Assembly (NCBI RefSeq): GCF_003119195.2
Contig: NZ_CP022253.1
Coordinates: 514,001 to 578,000 of the forward strand
Reading direction: 5' to 3'
Source of the DNA: Azospirillum baldaniorum
Lineage (GTDB): Bacteria > Pseudomonadota > Alphaproteobacteria > Azospirillales > Azospirillaceae
Length of the DNA: 64,000 nucleotides
Position 1 is the stretch's first letter; each line of letters begins with the position of its first letter. Positions 25,281 to 34,149 of this stretch are shown here, in pieces. Position numbers and translations under genes: made by a program. The notes under the pieces are model-generated. The model was not told the origin of the DNA, made no database searches, and worked only from the letters and a program-made list of their open reading frames with translations.

Positions 25281-25519
25281 TCAGGCCAGCGTGTCCACGC
25301 CCTGCGAACCGCGTGGCGCCAGGGATGAAAAAGCCTTCTGTGCGCCCGACAGATCACCCGACTGAAGCGCGCCGCTCATGCTTTCCAGGGCCGTCTTGAA
25401 CAGGTCGGCCACCGATCCTTCGACTGATGCGTGCCGTCGCGGATGTCCTTGCCCGGTCCGGCGGCCCGCTGCTGGGCGATGCCGGACGTGGCCGATGAGG
25501 TCACGCTTGGGATGGACAC
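25281..25519 (-). pseudogene. Small gene interrupted by a frameshift
   Basis: The GTG start at 25519 has a strong ribosome site (GAAGGAG, seven bases away). It opens MSIPSVTSSATSGIAQQRAAG, a typical Ser/Thr-rich start, but this frame soon turns Arg/Trp-rich and stops near 25374. The neighbouring frame picks up near 25430 with VADLFKTALESMSGALQSGDLSGAQKAF and ends at 25281. That second half looks like a family of short proteins of the form ALQSGDLxxAQxAF. The full span is 239 bp, not a multiple of three, as expected for one single-base indel. It is either a recent pseudogene or a sequencing error. Confidence 0.6.
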
Positions 25520-25775
25520 GCCGTTCTCCTTCGTCCTGTGCCGTCCTCCGCCTTGCGGACGGAGTTCGGTCTGGACGGGACGGGTTGCGGACGCTGGATT
25601 GGACGCATGCTGTCCGCGACTCCCGCGCGGCGTTCAGGAAATATTTCTCCGCAATTCTTTGGTGAAGCGCGGCCCCGGGGGGGTGGGCGCGTCTTCCACA
25701 ACCCATGGTGAATGCGGGAAGCATGGCGCCGTTGAACCGGATCGCCCGCTTCCAGAGGAGCAGGGGCGTGCTACA

Positions 25776-27482
25776 GTGCACGCCCCGCCGCTCCGGAAGA
25801 CCCGCTTGCCGTCGAAGTCCCATCATCGTCCACTGGTTCTTCTGGTGCTGGCTGCTCTGCTGCCGCTGGTTGTCCTGTCCGCGGTTCTCGGCGGCGCTTG
25901 GCTGCGCGGGCAGCAGAGCGCGATGGAAGCCAACGCCGTTGCCCTTGTGGACCGCCTGTCCGCCCTTGTGGACCGCGAGCTGTCCGCGCAGACGGACGCG
26001 CTGAAGGCGGTGGCGGCGTCGCCCCTGCTGGACAGCCTGGCTGCGGGCCGCGAACTCGACGCCGTGACCTTCTTCGAATACGCCGAGCGGGTGCAGGGCG
26101 CGCTTCCCCTGTGGACGACGATCGTCCTCAGCGACGTCGAGGGGAACCGGCTGGTCGACGCCCCTTTCCTGGTGGGCGGTGTCCGGGGCAGGGTGCTGGA
26201 CATGGACAGCCATCGGCGCGTGGTGGAGACGGGCCAACCGGCGGTCGGCACGATCCTGCGCGGCCCGCGCGGCGGCTACGCCTTTCCCATCCGCGTTCCG
26301 GTGACGCGCAACGGCGCGCCGGTCGCTGTCCTGTCGGCGGTGGTGATGCCGGAGGGCTTCCAGAGCCTGCTGTTCGGCAACCGCCTGCCGCCGGGCTGGA
26401 TCGCCGCGGTCATCGACGCCGAAGGGCGTGTGGTGGCACGGGCCGGCGGTGAACCGGACATGATCGGGCGTCACGCCAGCGAAAACGCGCTCCGCGCCCG
26501 CCGCGCCGCCGGCAGCGGCGTCTATGACGGAATGAGCCTGGAGGGCGCGCCGACGGTGGTCGCCTTCCGCACCCTGCCCAACTACGGGTGGTCGGTTCAC
26601 TTCGCCATCCCGCAGGACGCCTATCGGGCGCCGGTCTCCAACGCGGTCTGGCTGGCCGGGGCGGGGGCCTTGGCCAGCCTGTTGATGGCCGGCGCCTTCC
26701 TGTGGCTCCTCGCCCGCGAGTTGCGGCTGCGCCGCCGCCAGGAGGCGGCGCGGGAGGAAAGCCTGAGGCTGGAGGCCCTGGGCCGCATGACCGGCGGCGT
26801 CGCCCACGACATCGCCAATCTGCTGACCGTGGTGATGAGCGGCATCGCCGCCATCCGCAGCCGTCCCAACGATCCGGAGCGCATCACCCGCGTGCTTCCC
26901 GAGATCGAGGGTGCCGTGGCGCGCGGGCAGGCGCTGATGCGGCAGATGGCCGCCTTCGGCCGGCGCAGCGTCTACGAACCGGTGCCCTTCCGCCTCCAGG
27001 ACCGCAAGGCGGCGCTGGAGGCCCTGCTGGCGCGCTCCGCCGGCAGCGGGGTGGACACCGCCCTGATCGTTCCGGACGACCTCTGGCCGATCATCGCCGA
27101 TCCGGACGCCATGGAGGTGGCGCTGCTCAATCTGGCGGTGAACGCCCGCGACGCCATGCCGGACGGTGGTGCGCTGACCATCATGGCGGAAAACCGCGCC
27201 CTGCCGGAGCGGCGGGGCGATGACACCGGGCTGAGCGGCGACTTCGTGGCGCTGGCCGTCCGCGACACCGGAACCGGCATCCCGCCGGAGCATCTGCGCC
27301 GCATCTTCGAACCCTTCTTCACCACCAAGCCGGATGGCAAGGGGACCGGGCTGGGGCTCAGCCAGGTTTTCGGCTTCGCCCGGCAATCGGGCGGGACGGT
27401 CACGGTGACCAGCACGGCCGGGGCCGGCACCACCGTGACGCTCTATCTGCCGCGGGCGGCGACGGACGAGGGTTCCGCCTGA
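25776..27482 (+). CDS. Membrane sensor histidine kinase with dCache domain
   Basis: About 568 residues from the GTG at 25776; the exact start is uncertain, a TTG about ten codons on being possible. Helix one at 20-41, an extracytoplasmic double-Cache domain to about 285 (VLSDVEGNRLVDAPF, VIDAEGRVVARAG, LPNYGWSVHFAIP), helix two at 290-312, then a short coiled linker. The H-box is LGRMTGGVAHDIANLLTVV with H344. Most relatives have AHDFNNLL, so the FN pair is changed here. The N-box is LNLAVNARDAMP, and the G-boxes are DTGTGIPPEHLRRIFEPFFTTK and GTGLGLSQVFGF. It lies 73 bp upstream of the amidoligase/GATase pair on the same strand. Confidence 0.88.
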   Translation: MHAPPLRKTRLPSKSHHRPLVLLVLAALLPLVVLSAVLGGAWLRGQQSAMEANAVALVDRLSALVDRELSAQTDALKAVAASPLLDSLAAGRELDAVTFFEYAERVQGALPLWTTIVLSDVEGNRLVDAPFLVGGVRGRVLDMDSHRRVVETGQPAVGTILRGPRGGYAFPIRVPVTRNGAPVAVLSAVVMPEGFQSLLFGNRLPPGWIAAVIDAEGRVVARAGGEPDMIGRHASENALRARRAAGSGVYDGMSLEGAPTVVAFRTLPNYGWSVHFAIPQDAYRAPVSNAVWLAGAGALASLLMAGAFLWLLARELRLRRRQEAAREESLRLEALGRMTGGVAHDIANLLTVVMSGIAAIRSRPNDPERITRVLPEIEGAVARGQALMRQMAAFGRRSVYEPVPFRLQDRKAALEALLARSAGSGVDTALIVPDDLWPIIADPDAMEVALLNLAVNARDAMPDGGALTIMAENRALPERRGDDTGLSGDFVALAVRDTGTGIPPEHLRRIFEPFFTTKPDGKGTGLGLSQVFGFARQSGGTVTVTSTAGAGTTVTLYLPRAATDEGSA

Positions 27483-27555
27483 CCCGGCCCGCGGCCGGAA
27501 GGGTGACGAGAGCGCTGGGGAACCGCCGTGCCGCGCGCCGTGTTGAACGGGCGCC

Positions 27556-28554
27556 ATGGACACCTCATTCCGCACGCCCCCCCATTCCACCACGACGGAC
27601 GGCGCCCCGCGCACGGTCGGCGTGGAGGTCGAATTTGCCAATCTTGACGCCCCGTCGGCGGCGGCGGTGGTGCGCAGCCTGTACGGGGGCGCTCTGGAAC
27701 CGGAGAGTCCGCACCGCTGCCGGGTGACCGGCACGCGGCTGGGTGATTTCGCGGTGGAGCTGGACATGCGCTCCGCGCATCCGGGCAAGTCGGAGGAGGG
27801 CGACGCCGGTCCGCTGGGAAAAGCAGTGGGCAAGGCGGTGGATGGCGTGGTGGAGGCGCTGCGGCCCTGGTGGGGCAACATCGGCAGCCTCGTCATGCCG
27901 TTCGAGATCGCCGCCCCGCCCATCCCCATCGACCGGCTGGCCGAGCTGGAACCCCTGTTCGCCGCATTGAGCGCCCAGGGGGCCGCCGGCACGGACGCCA
28001 GCCCGCTGTTCGCCTTCGGCCTGCACCTGAATCCGCAGGTGGCGCGCACCGACGGCGCCTATGTGCTGGACCATCTGAAGGCCTTCCTGCTGCTGGCTCC
28101 CTGGCTGCGCCGCGAGATCCGCGTGGACCCGACCCGGCGCCTGACCGGATTCATCGCCGCCTTCCCGACGGACTACGCGGTGAAGGTGGTCGATCCCGCC
28201 TACCGTCCCGATCTCGACGGGCTGATCGGCGACTATCTGGAGGCCAACCCGACCCGCAACCGCGAGTTGGACCTGTTCCCGCTGTTCGCCCATCTCGCCC
28301 CGGAGACGATGGCGGCCAAGCTGAGCGATCCGCATGTGCGGCCCCGCCCGACCTTCCACTACCGCCTGCCGAACGCCCGGCTGGGCGACCCGGACTGGAG
28401 CCTGGCCCAGGACTGGAACCGCTGGGTCGCGGTGGAGGATCTGGCGGCGGACCGCGACCGGCTCGACGCGCTGGGGGCCGACTTCCGCGCCTTCGCCGCG
28501 CGCAAGGCGCTGGACGGCTGGGCCGCCGAGGCGGGCCGCCGGCTTGCCGTCTGA
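27556..28554 (+). CDS. Amidoligase family protein (predicted COOH-NH2 ligase)
   Basis: 332 residues from the ATG at 27556. It opens with TVGVEVEFANLD, the glutamate-rich metal/ATP strand of glutamine-synthetase-like amidoligases. LGDFAVELDM and the later FGLHLNPQVA (the conserved Gly-x-His-x-Asn strand) complete the active-site picture. The family was defined by comparative genomics and is predicted to form amide bonds between carboxyl and amino groups of small molecules or peptides; I know of no characterised close member. It is followed after 11 bp by a gamma-glutamyl-hydrolase-type amidotransferase, a pairing known for this family. The pair could make and trim a glutamyl-type amide, with substrates unknown. 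Confidence 0.8.
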   Translation: MDTSFRTPPHSTTTDGAPRTVGVEVEFANLDAPSAAAVVRSLYGGALEPESPHRCRVTGTRLGDFAVELDMRSAHPGKSEEGDAGPLGKAVGKAVDGVVEALRPWWGNIGSLVMPFEIAAPPIPIDRLAELEPLFAALSAQGAAGTDASPLFAFGLHLNPQVARTDGAYVLDHLKAFLLLAPWLRREIRVDPTRRLTGFIAAFPTDYAVKVVDPAYRPDLDGLIGDYLEANPTRNRELDLFPLFAHLAPETMAAKLSDPHVRPRPTFHYRLPNARLGDPDWSLAQDWNRWVAVEDLAADRDRLDALGADFRAFAARKALDGWAAEAGRRLAV

Positions 28555-28565
28555 ACGGGGGCGAC

Positions 28566-29279
28566 ATGGCCGCCTTCATCGCAAGGGGACGCCCCCTGAT
28601 CGGAGTCACCGCGTCGGTTCACGGCAGCCGCATCGCCTGGTGGGCGAACCGTCTGGCGCTGCGCCGCGCCGGGGCGCGGGCGGTGCGCATCACGGCGCGC
28701 GACCCCTTCCCCATCGAGCGGCTGGACGGTCTGGTGGTCGGCGGCGGCGACGACATCGACGCCGCCCTCTATGGCGAAACCGCCCTCCCGAAGATGCGCA
28801 TCGACCCGGAGCGCGACCGGCTGGAATTGTGCGCGCTGGATGGCGCGGCGGCGCGGCGGCTTCCCGTTCTGGGCATCTGCCGGGGCTCGCAGATGATCAA
28901 CGTGCACCGCGGCGGCTCGCTGCTCACCGACATCCACGAGGTCTACGAGGAGGCGCCGCGCCTGCGCACCGTCCTGCCGCGCAAGCGCATCCGCATCGAC
29001 CCGCGCAGCCATCTCTACCGCATCCTGGGCATCGCCGAATGCCGGGTGAACGCACTGCACCATCAGGCGGTGGACCGGCTGGGCGACGGTCTGCGCGTGG
29101 TGGCGCGCGAGACGGTGGGGATCGTCCAGGGCATCGAGGCGGTCCACCACCCCTTCCTGATCGGGGTGCAGTGGCATCCCGAATATCTGGTCGCCGACCA
29201 ACGCCAGCAGGCGCTGTTCCGCACCCTGGCCGCCACCGCCGCCGGAACCGCCAGCCTGGAGGACGCCACGGCCTTGTGA
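28566..29279 (+). CDS. Class I glutamine amidotransferase / gamma-glutamyl hydrolase-like (C26)
   Basis: 237 residues from the ATG at 28566. Nucleophile C105 sits in LGICRGSQMINVHRGGSLLTDIH, close to the PuuD pattern GICRGxQ. The His-Glu pair is H204/E206 in GVQWHPEYL. N-terminal GRPLIGVTAS and VVGGGDDIDAALYGE fit the family. Such enzymes hydrolyse gamma-glutamyl amides (PuuD: gamma-glutamyl-GABA) or supply ammonia. Its 11-bp distance from the amidoligase implies one transcript and a shared pathway, either ammonia channelling to the ligase or removal of the glutamyl group. Confidence 0.88.
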   Translation: MAAFIARGRPLIGVTASVHGSRIAWWANRLALRRAGARAVRITARDPFPIERLDGLVVGGGDDIDAALYGETALPKMRIDPERDRLELCALDGAAARRLPVLGICRGSQMINVHRGGSLLTDIHEVYEEAPRLRTVLPRKRIRIDPRSHLYRILGIAECRVNALHHQAVDRLGDGLRVVARETVGIVQGIEAVHHPFLIGVQWHPEYLVADQRQQALFRTLAATAAGTASLEDATAL

Positions 29280-29358
29280 TCGCCCCTCACCTGTGTGATC
29301 GCTCCCTAACTGTTCGTTGTGCCACCATTTCCCTCGCGCGCGGAAGCGGTTATCCTAA

Positions 29359-29399
29359 CGATCGGGCCGAATGATCGGGGCTTGGCGATCGGGCCGCCG
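29359..29399. repeat. Three imperfect 13-14 bp repeats before a kinase gene
   Basis: Units CGATCGGGCCGAA, TGATCGGGGCTTGG and CGATCGGGCCGCCG run head to tail just before the GTG start at 29421. Each carries GATCGGG. Role unknown; their position in the leader could influence translation. Confidence 0.6.
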
Positions 29400-29420
29400 C
29401 AACGGCGGAGGGGCAAGGGC

Positions 29421-31751
29421 GTGACGGAGAAACAGGCGGGCCGGCGGCTTCGGCTGCACACGGTGACGATGATCACCGCGCTGGCCACGGCGTTTCTGAT
29501 GGCCGGGCTGACGCTCGGGGTGGGCGGTGCCTTCGTCCGGGTGCTCGACCTCGCGGAGGAGGCGGACCGCGCCATCGTTCCCCAGATCGCCCGCCAGCAC
29601 CAGTACGCCGTCTTTGCTGCCCGCATGGGTCAGCTCGCCGAGGCCGTCCTGCGCTCCCGCTCGCCGGAGGAGCGCGCCGGCGCCCTGGCCGAGGTGGAGG
29701 GGGTGTCGCAGCGCTTCGCGGCGGACGCGGCGGCCCCGGAGCTGCTGCAACGGCTCGAACAGGCCATCCAGGCGGTGCGCCGCACGGCCGAGCGGGCCGA
29801 CGCCATCGACGCCCTGGCGGCCCAGGCCATCACTCTGCAGCGAAAGGGGGACGAGGCGTTTCTGAGCCTGCTGCGCTCCGGCGCCCCCCTGGCGGTGCAG
29901 GAACCCTACCACCGTGCGCTGGGGGCGCTGGCCGCCGGCCTGATCGCGACGGACACGGAACAACTCGCCGTCGAGGTCGCCCGCTTCCACGAGCACGCCG
30001 CCGCGGTGGTGAACGCGCTGATCCCGCTGGAGGCGGGGGAGCGGGCGCCGCTGGCCCGCACGGCGCGCGACCTCGACGGGCTGGGCGCGCTGTTCACCCT
30101 GCGCCGGACCATCCTGTCGGAAGCGGGGTTGATGGGGCTGGAGACGGAGATCGCCCACGGCGTGCTGAACGACCTCAGCGGCAGCCTGACCGACGCCGCC
30201 GCGACCAACACCCGGCGCATCGCCGACACCTTGACCGATCAGGCGCGCAGCGGCCTGTGGATCGTGCTGGTCGGGCTGGGAATCGCCTCGGCCGTGCAGA
30301 CGCTGCTCTACGTGCTGCTGCGCGTCCATGTGGTCCGCCCGATCCGCCGGGCCTCGCAGGCGCTGGGCATGGTGCAGAAGGAGCGCCGGACCGTCCGCCT
30401 GCCGCCCGCCCTCTTCGCCGAGCTGCAGGCCATCTCCACCAGCGTGGAGCGGTTCGGCACGGCGCTGGTGGAGACCCACGCCTACGCCGAGGCGCTGAAG
30501 GCGGGGGAGGAGCGGATGCGCGCGATCCTGGCGGCCTCGCCCTTTCCCATCGTGATCGCGCGGCGGTCGGACGACGCCGTCCTGTTCGCCAACCCGCAGG
30601 CCGAGGGCCTGTTCGGGACCGAGGGCGAGCGGTTGGTGCTGACGCGCAACGCGCGCTTCTTCGTGCACCCGTCCGACGCCGCCCGGCTGTCCCGTCTGGT
30701 GGCCGAGCAGGGGGCGGCGAGCGATCTGGAGATGGAGATGCGCACCGCCGGGGGGCGGCCCTTCTGGGCGATGATCTCCGCGGTGGAGATCCACGACGTG
30801 GACGAGCCGGCCATCCTCATCGCCGTCAACGACATCACCCTGCGCAAGCGGTCGGAGGAGGAGACGGAGGCCGCCAAGGAGCGCGCCGAGAGCGCCCTGG
30901 CCGACCTGCGCGACACCCAGGCCCACCTGATCCAGGCGGAGAAGATGGCCTCGCTCGGCGGGATGGTGGCGGGGGTGGCGCACGAGGTGAACACGCCGGT
31001 GGGCATCGCCCTGACCGGCATCACCCACTTGGCCGACCAGACCCGCAAGGTGGTCCGCGGGGTCGAGGCCAACACGCTGCGCCGCGCCGACTTCACCGGT
31101 TATCTGACCACCGCCGGGGAGGCCTGCCGGCTGATCGAAACCAACCTGAACCGAGCCGCCGAGCTGATCCAGAGCTTCAAGCAGACGGCCGTGGACCAGA
31201 CCAGCGAGGAACGGCGTCGCGTCGATCTGGCCGCCTATCTGGACGACGTGCTGACCAGCCTGCGCCCGCGGCTGAAACAGACCCCCCACCGCGTGGTGAT
31301 CGACTGTCCGGCGGGACTGTGGGTGGACAGCTATCCCGGCGCGCTGTTCCAGGTCCTGACCAACCTGACCATGAACGCGGTGGTCCACGCCTATCCGGAC
31401 GGAAGGGCCGGCACGCTGACCGTCGCGGTGACCCGCCCCAACCCGCAGGAGGTCGAACTGCGCTTCTGCGACGACGGTTGCGGCATTCCCACCGCCCATC
31501 TGGGGCGCGTCTTCGACCCCTTCTTCACGACGCGGCGCGGCGAGGGGGGCAGCGGGCTCGGCCTGCACATCGTCTACAACATCGTGACCACCCGCCTGCG
31601 CGGCAGCATCCGGGTCGAAAGCCGGGTGGAGGACCGGGAGCGCGGTCAAGAGGGTGGAGGCACCTGCTTCGTCCTGCGCTTCCCCGCCGAGGCTCCCCCC
31701 GCGGTGGACTCCGGTGAACCGGCGGCGGTCAGGGCGGAGCCGGTGAGCTGA
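29421..31751 (+). CDS. Membrane sensor histidine kinase with helical periplasmic domain and PAS
   Basis: 776 residues from the GTG at 29421, chosen for GGAGGGG eight bases upstream. Helix one at about 15-38, a long alpha-helical extracytoplasmic region to about 275 (TorS-like four-helix character, rich in Ala/Leu/Glu/Arg), helix two (LWIVLVGLGIASAVQTLLYVLL), a HAMP-like linker, and a PAS domain (AILAASPFPIVIAR through VNDITLRKRSEE). A coiled coil leads to the H-box EKMASLGGMVAGVAHEVNTPVG, then N-box LTMNAVVHAYP and G-boxes DDGCGIPTAHLGRVFDPFFTTR and GSGLGLHIVYN. No receiver domain. It starts 141 bp after the GATase and may read the product or precursor of that pair; this is inference from position only. 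Confidence 0.9.
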   Translation: MTEKQAGRRLRLHTVTMITALATAFLMAGLTLGVGGAFVRVLDLAEEADRAIVPQIARQHQYAVFAARMGQLAEAVLRSRSPEERAGALAEVEGVSQRFAADAAAPELLQRLEQAIQAVRRTAERADAIDALAAQAITLQRKGDEAFLSLLRSGAPLAVQEPYHRALGALAAGLIATDTEQLAVEVARFHEHAAAVVNALIPLEAGERAPLARTARDLDGLGALFTLRRTILSEAGLMGLETEIAHGVLNDLSGSLTDAAATNTRRIADTLTDQARSGLWIVLVGLGIASAVQTLLYVLLRVHVVRPIRRASQALGMVQKERRTVRLPPALFAELQAISTSVERFGTALVETHAYAEALKAGEERMRAILAASPFPIVIARRSDDAVLFANPQAEGLFGTEGERLVLTRNARFFVHPSDAARLSRLVAEQGAASDLEMEMRTAGGRPFWAMISAVEIHDVDEPAILIAVNDITLRKRSEEETEAAKERAESALADLRDTQAHLIQAEKMASLGGMVAGVAHEVNTPVGIALTGITHLADQTRKVVRGVEANTLRRADFTGYLTTAGEACRLIETNLNRAAELIQSFKQTAVDQTSEERRRVDLAAYLDDVLTSLRPRLKQTPHRVVIDCPAGLWVDSYPGALFQVLTNLTMNAVVHAYPDGRAGTLTVAVTRPNPQEVELRFCDDGCGIPTAHLGRVFDPFFTTRRGEGGSGLGLHIVYNIVTTRLRGSIRVESRVEDRERGQEGGGTCFVLRFPAEAPPAVDSGEPAAVRAEPVS

Positions 31752-31757
31752 AACGGA

Positions 31758-31790
31758 AAAGGGCGCGCCGGAGGTCCCGGCGCGCCCTTC
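31758..31790. terminator. Bidirectional hairpin between convergent genes
   Basis: An 11-bp stem, GGGCGCGCCGG (31761-31771) with CCGGCGCGCCC (31777-31787), and a 5-base loop. It is flanked by GGAAAA on the left, giving TTTTCC on the minus strand, and TTCGC on the right. It separates the kinase (plus) from the secreted protein gene (minus). Confidence 0.75.
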
Positions 31791-31810
31791 GCTGCAAAGC
31801 TTGAAGGCCG

Positions 31811-32236
31811 TTACTTGCTGCCGTCCGGGCCGCAGTTCGGGGTGCCCGGCGGGCAGTGGGTGCCGGTCGCGGTCTGGTTGTCGCGGGCCGGGTTGCTGCT
31901 GGTGGCGCTGCCCATACCCGACGGTACCGTGGTCTGGCCCTGCCAGGTGCCGCCCGACGAGCCGCTGCCCATGGTGTCATTGCCCATGGTGCTGCCCGAC
32001 GAACCGGGCACGGTGGTCCCCGGGGTGTTCATGGTGCCGGTCGAGCCGGCGGTGCCCGGGGTGGTGACGCTGCCCGGGGTGGAGCCCGGGCCGGAGGTGC
32101 TCAGGCCGGTGGACGGCGATGTGGTGGTGCTGGGAACGGTCGGGCTCACGGCGGTACCGCCCGACTGGGCGACGGCGGAGCCGGCCATCAGGGCGAGGGC
32201 CGACGCGGCGGCGATCAACAGGGTACGCATCCTCAT
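31811..32236 (-). CDS. Small secreted Ser/Thr/Gly/Pro-rich protein
   Basis: 141 residues with a clean signal peptide (MRMRTLLIAAASALALMAGSAVAQ). The mature chain is almost only Ser, Thr, Gly and Pro, with loose repeats such as TPGSVTTPGTAGSTGTMNTPGTT. It ends with a small Cys pair in HCPPGTPNCGPDGSK. It is probably periplasmic or secreted and unstructured. No family is recognised; similar low-complexity exported proteins are frequent in Azospirillum-type genomes. A second Met at residue 3 is an equally possible start. Confidence 0.75.
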   Translation of the reverse strand: MRMRTLLIAAASALALMAGSAVAQSGGTAVSPTVPSTTTSPSTGLSTSGPGSTPGSVTTPGTAGSTGTMNTPGTTVPGSSGSTMGNDTMGSGSSGGTWQGQTTVPSGMGSATSSNPARDNQTATGTHCPPGTPNCGPDGSK

Positions 32237-32544
32237 CTCTCCATCTGGTGGCGGCGCCCTTTGGCCGGGCGCCCTCCTGGCGGGGGTTCGGGCGGAGATT
32301 CAGTCCGGCGCCCTGCGGCGCGCCCGTCCCCCATTCGCCACTTCCAACAGGACGCCCGGCGCATCGTTGCGGCAAAACCGGAGACCCATTCCGATCTTTT
32401 GGCGATCCGCCCGCCGTCCAGGCCTTCCATCCGCTCCCATCCAGATGCGGGCTTCGGGCGATTCCGGAGCAGCCGGGCGCCTTGCGGAACAGGCTGCCGC
32501 CGCAAGAGTTGACGCAAGCACCGCTACGGCACGTCGAGGCAGGA
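32237..32544. other. Divergent intergenic region
   Basis: A 308-bp gap between the secreted protein (minus) and phospholipase D (plus). No clear promoter boxes, repeats or RNA could be identified. The few open frames through it have proline/arginine-rich products without coding character. Confidence 0.5.
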
Positions 32545-34128
32545 ATGAGCGAACATAAGGATGCGGCGGATCTGGCCGGGGCGCGGCCCATCCTGCGCCC
32601 CGGCGCCACCTGCTGGCGGACCGAGCGCGCGGACCGGGTGGCGGTGCTGGTCGATGGCGCCGCCTTCTTCGCGGCGGTGCGCGCCGCCCTGCTGCGGGCG
32701 CGGCGGTCGGTGATCCTGCTCGGCTGGGACATCGATCCGCGGATGCGCCTCGACCCCCACGACCCGGAGACGCTGGGCGATTTCCTCGCCCGCCTGATCC
32801 GCCACCGCCCGTCGCTGCAGATCCACGCGCTGAAATGGGACATGCCGTTCCCGATCTCGCTGGAGCACCCGCACGGACCGCTGGAGCGGCTGAACCGCCG
32901 CACCGGCCCGCGGCTGACGCTGGAGCTGGACGACGCCCTGCCGGTGGGCGCGGCGCAGCACCAGAAGCTGGTGGTGGTTGACGACGCGCTGGCCTTCTGC
33001 GGCGGCATCGATCTGGCCGGCGACCGCTGGGACACGCCGGAGCATCGCGACAACGACCCGCGCCGCCGCTGGCCGACCGGGGAGCTTCACGCCCCGCGCC
33101 ACGACGTGATGATGGCGGTGGACGGACCCGCCGCCCGCGCGCTGGGGCTGATGGCGCGCGAGCGCTGGAGCCACGCCACCGGGCAGGCGCTGCCGCCCCC
33201 GCCGCCGGAGGGCTTTCTCGCGGTCGGCGCCGATCCCTGGCCGGAGGGGCTGCACCCGCTGATCACCGACGCGGATGTGGGCATCGCCCGCACGCTTCCC
33301 GACTGTCTGGTCGGCCGTCCGGTCCGCGAGAACGAGGCGCTGACCTTCGCCGCCATCGCCGAGGCGCGCCACAGCATCTATCTGGAGAACCAGTATTTCG
33401 CCTCCTTCCGCGTGGCCGAGGCGCTGGCCCGGCGGCTGCGCGAGCCGGACGGGCCGGAGGTGGTCGTCGTCGTCCCCATGGAGAGTCCGAGCTGGTTCGA
33501 CCGCATGGCCATGGACACGCCGCGCGGCGTGGTGCTTCAGGAGCTGCGCGCCGCCGACCGCCACGGGCGCCTGCGCGCCATGACCCCGCTGACCGAGGGC
33601 GGCAACGGCATCGTCGTGCATTCCAAGCTGATGGTGGTGGACGACCGGCTGCTGCGCATCGGGTCGAGCAACCTGAACAACCGCTCCATGGGCTACGACA
33701 CCGAATGCGATCTGGCGGTGGAGGCGCCGCCCGGCGACCGCAGCACCGCCAGCGCCATCGGCGCCGTGCGCAACCGCCTGCTGGCCGAGCATATGGGCGT
33801 CGACCCGTCGGAGATGACCGCCGCCGTCCGCGCCACGGGCAGCCTTGTGGCCGCCATCGACCGGCTGAACAAGCCATCCGGTCGCCGCTTGGCGCCGCTG
33901 CCCGACACCGATCCCGGCCTGACCGAGCAGGCCTTTGCCGCCCTGCGCATCGCCGATCCCGACCGCCCGGAAGAGGCCTGGGCCGTGTGGAAGCGCATGC
34001 CGCCGGCCCCGGCGCCGGCCCGCTCCCTGACCCGCGCGGTGGGGGCGGCGCTGTTCACCGCCGGGGCGATCGCCGGGGTCTACGCCGTCGCCCTGGCGAT
34101 CGTCGAGACGGACCGCGGCGGCCGCTGA
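32545..34128 (+). CDS. Phospholipase D / cardiolipin synthase-like protein
   Basis: 527 residues from the ATG at 32545 (AGGCAGGA just upstream). It has two HxKxxxxD motifs: H139/K141/D146 in QHQKLVVVDD, and H359/K361/D366 in VHSKLMVVDD followed by GSSNLNNRSMGYD. Both halves of the PLD active site are therefore present, for transphosphatidylation or hydrolysis of phosphodiester bonds in lipids. There is no N-terminal signal or membrane anchor, but a hydrophobic segment at about 497-517 could hold the C-terminus in the membrane. Its length and ILLGWDIDPRMRL opening resemble VTRREF-less bacterial PLDs rather than ClsA. It converges with the chemoreceptor gene. Confidence 0.9.
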   Translation: MSEHKDAADLAGARPILRPGATCWRTERADRVAVLVDGAAFFAAVRAALLRARRSVILLGWDIDPRMRLDPHDPETLGDFLARLIRHRPSLQIHALKWDMPFPISLEHPHGPLERLNRRTGPRLTLELDDALPVGAAQHQKLVVVDDALAFCGGIDLAGDRWDTPEHRDNDPRRRWPTGELHAPRHDVMMAVDGPAARALGLMARERWSHATGQALPPPPPEGFLAVGADPWPEGLHPLITDADVGIARTLPDCLVGRPVRENEALTFAAIAEARHSIYLENQYFASFRVAEALARRLREPDGPEVVVVVPMESPSWFDRMAMDTPRGVVLQELRAADRHGRLRAMTPLTEGGNGIVVHSKLMVVDDRLLRIGSSNLNNRSMGYDTECDLAVEAPPGDRSTASAIGAVRNRLLAEHMGVDPSEMTAAVRATGSLVAAIDRLNKPSGRRLAPLPDTDPGLTEQAFAALRIADPDRPEEAWAVWKRMPPAPAPARSLTRAVGAALFTAGAIAGVYAVALAIVETDRGGR

Positions 34129-34149
34129 GCGGCGCGGCGCGCAGGTCGG

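Noticed and set aside
25129..25365. Plus-strand frame beginning in the AT-rich leader of the hybrid kinase
   Set aside because: Its second half is antisense to the broken small gene, the product is Pro/Arg-rich without a fold, and its ribosome site is weak.
29355..31649. Minus-strand open frame of 764 codons opposite the third kinase
   Set aside because: The same shadow effect; the kinase on the plus strand has H-, N- and G-boxes.
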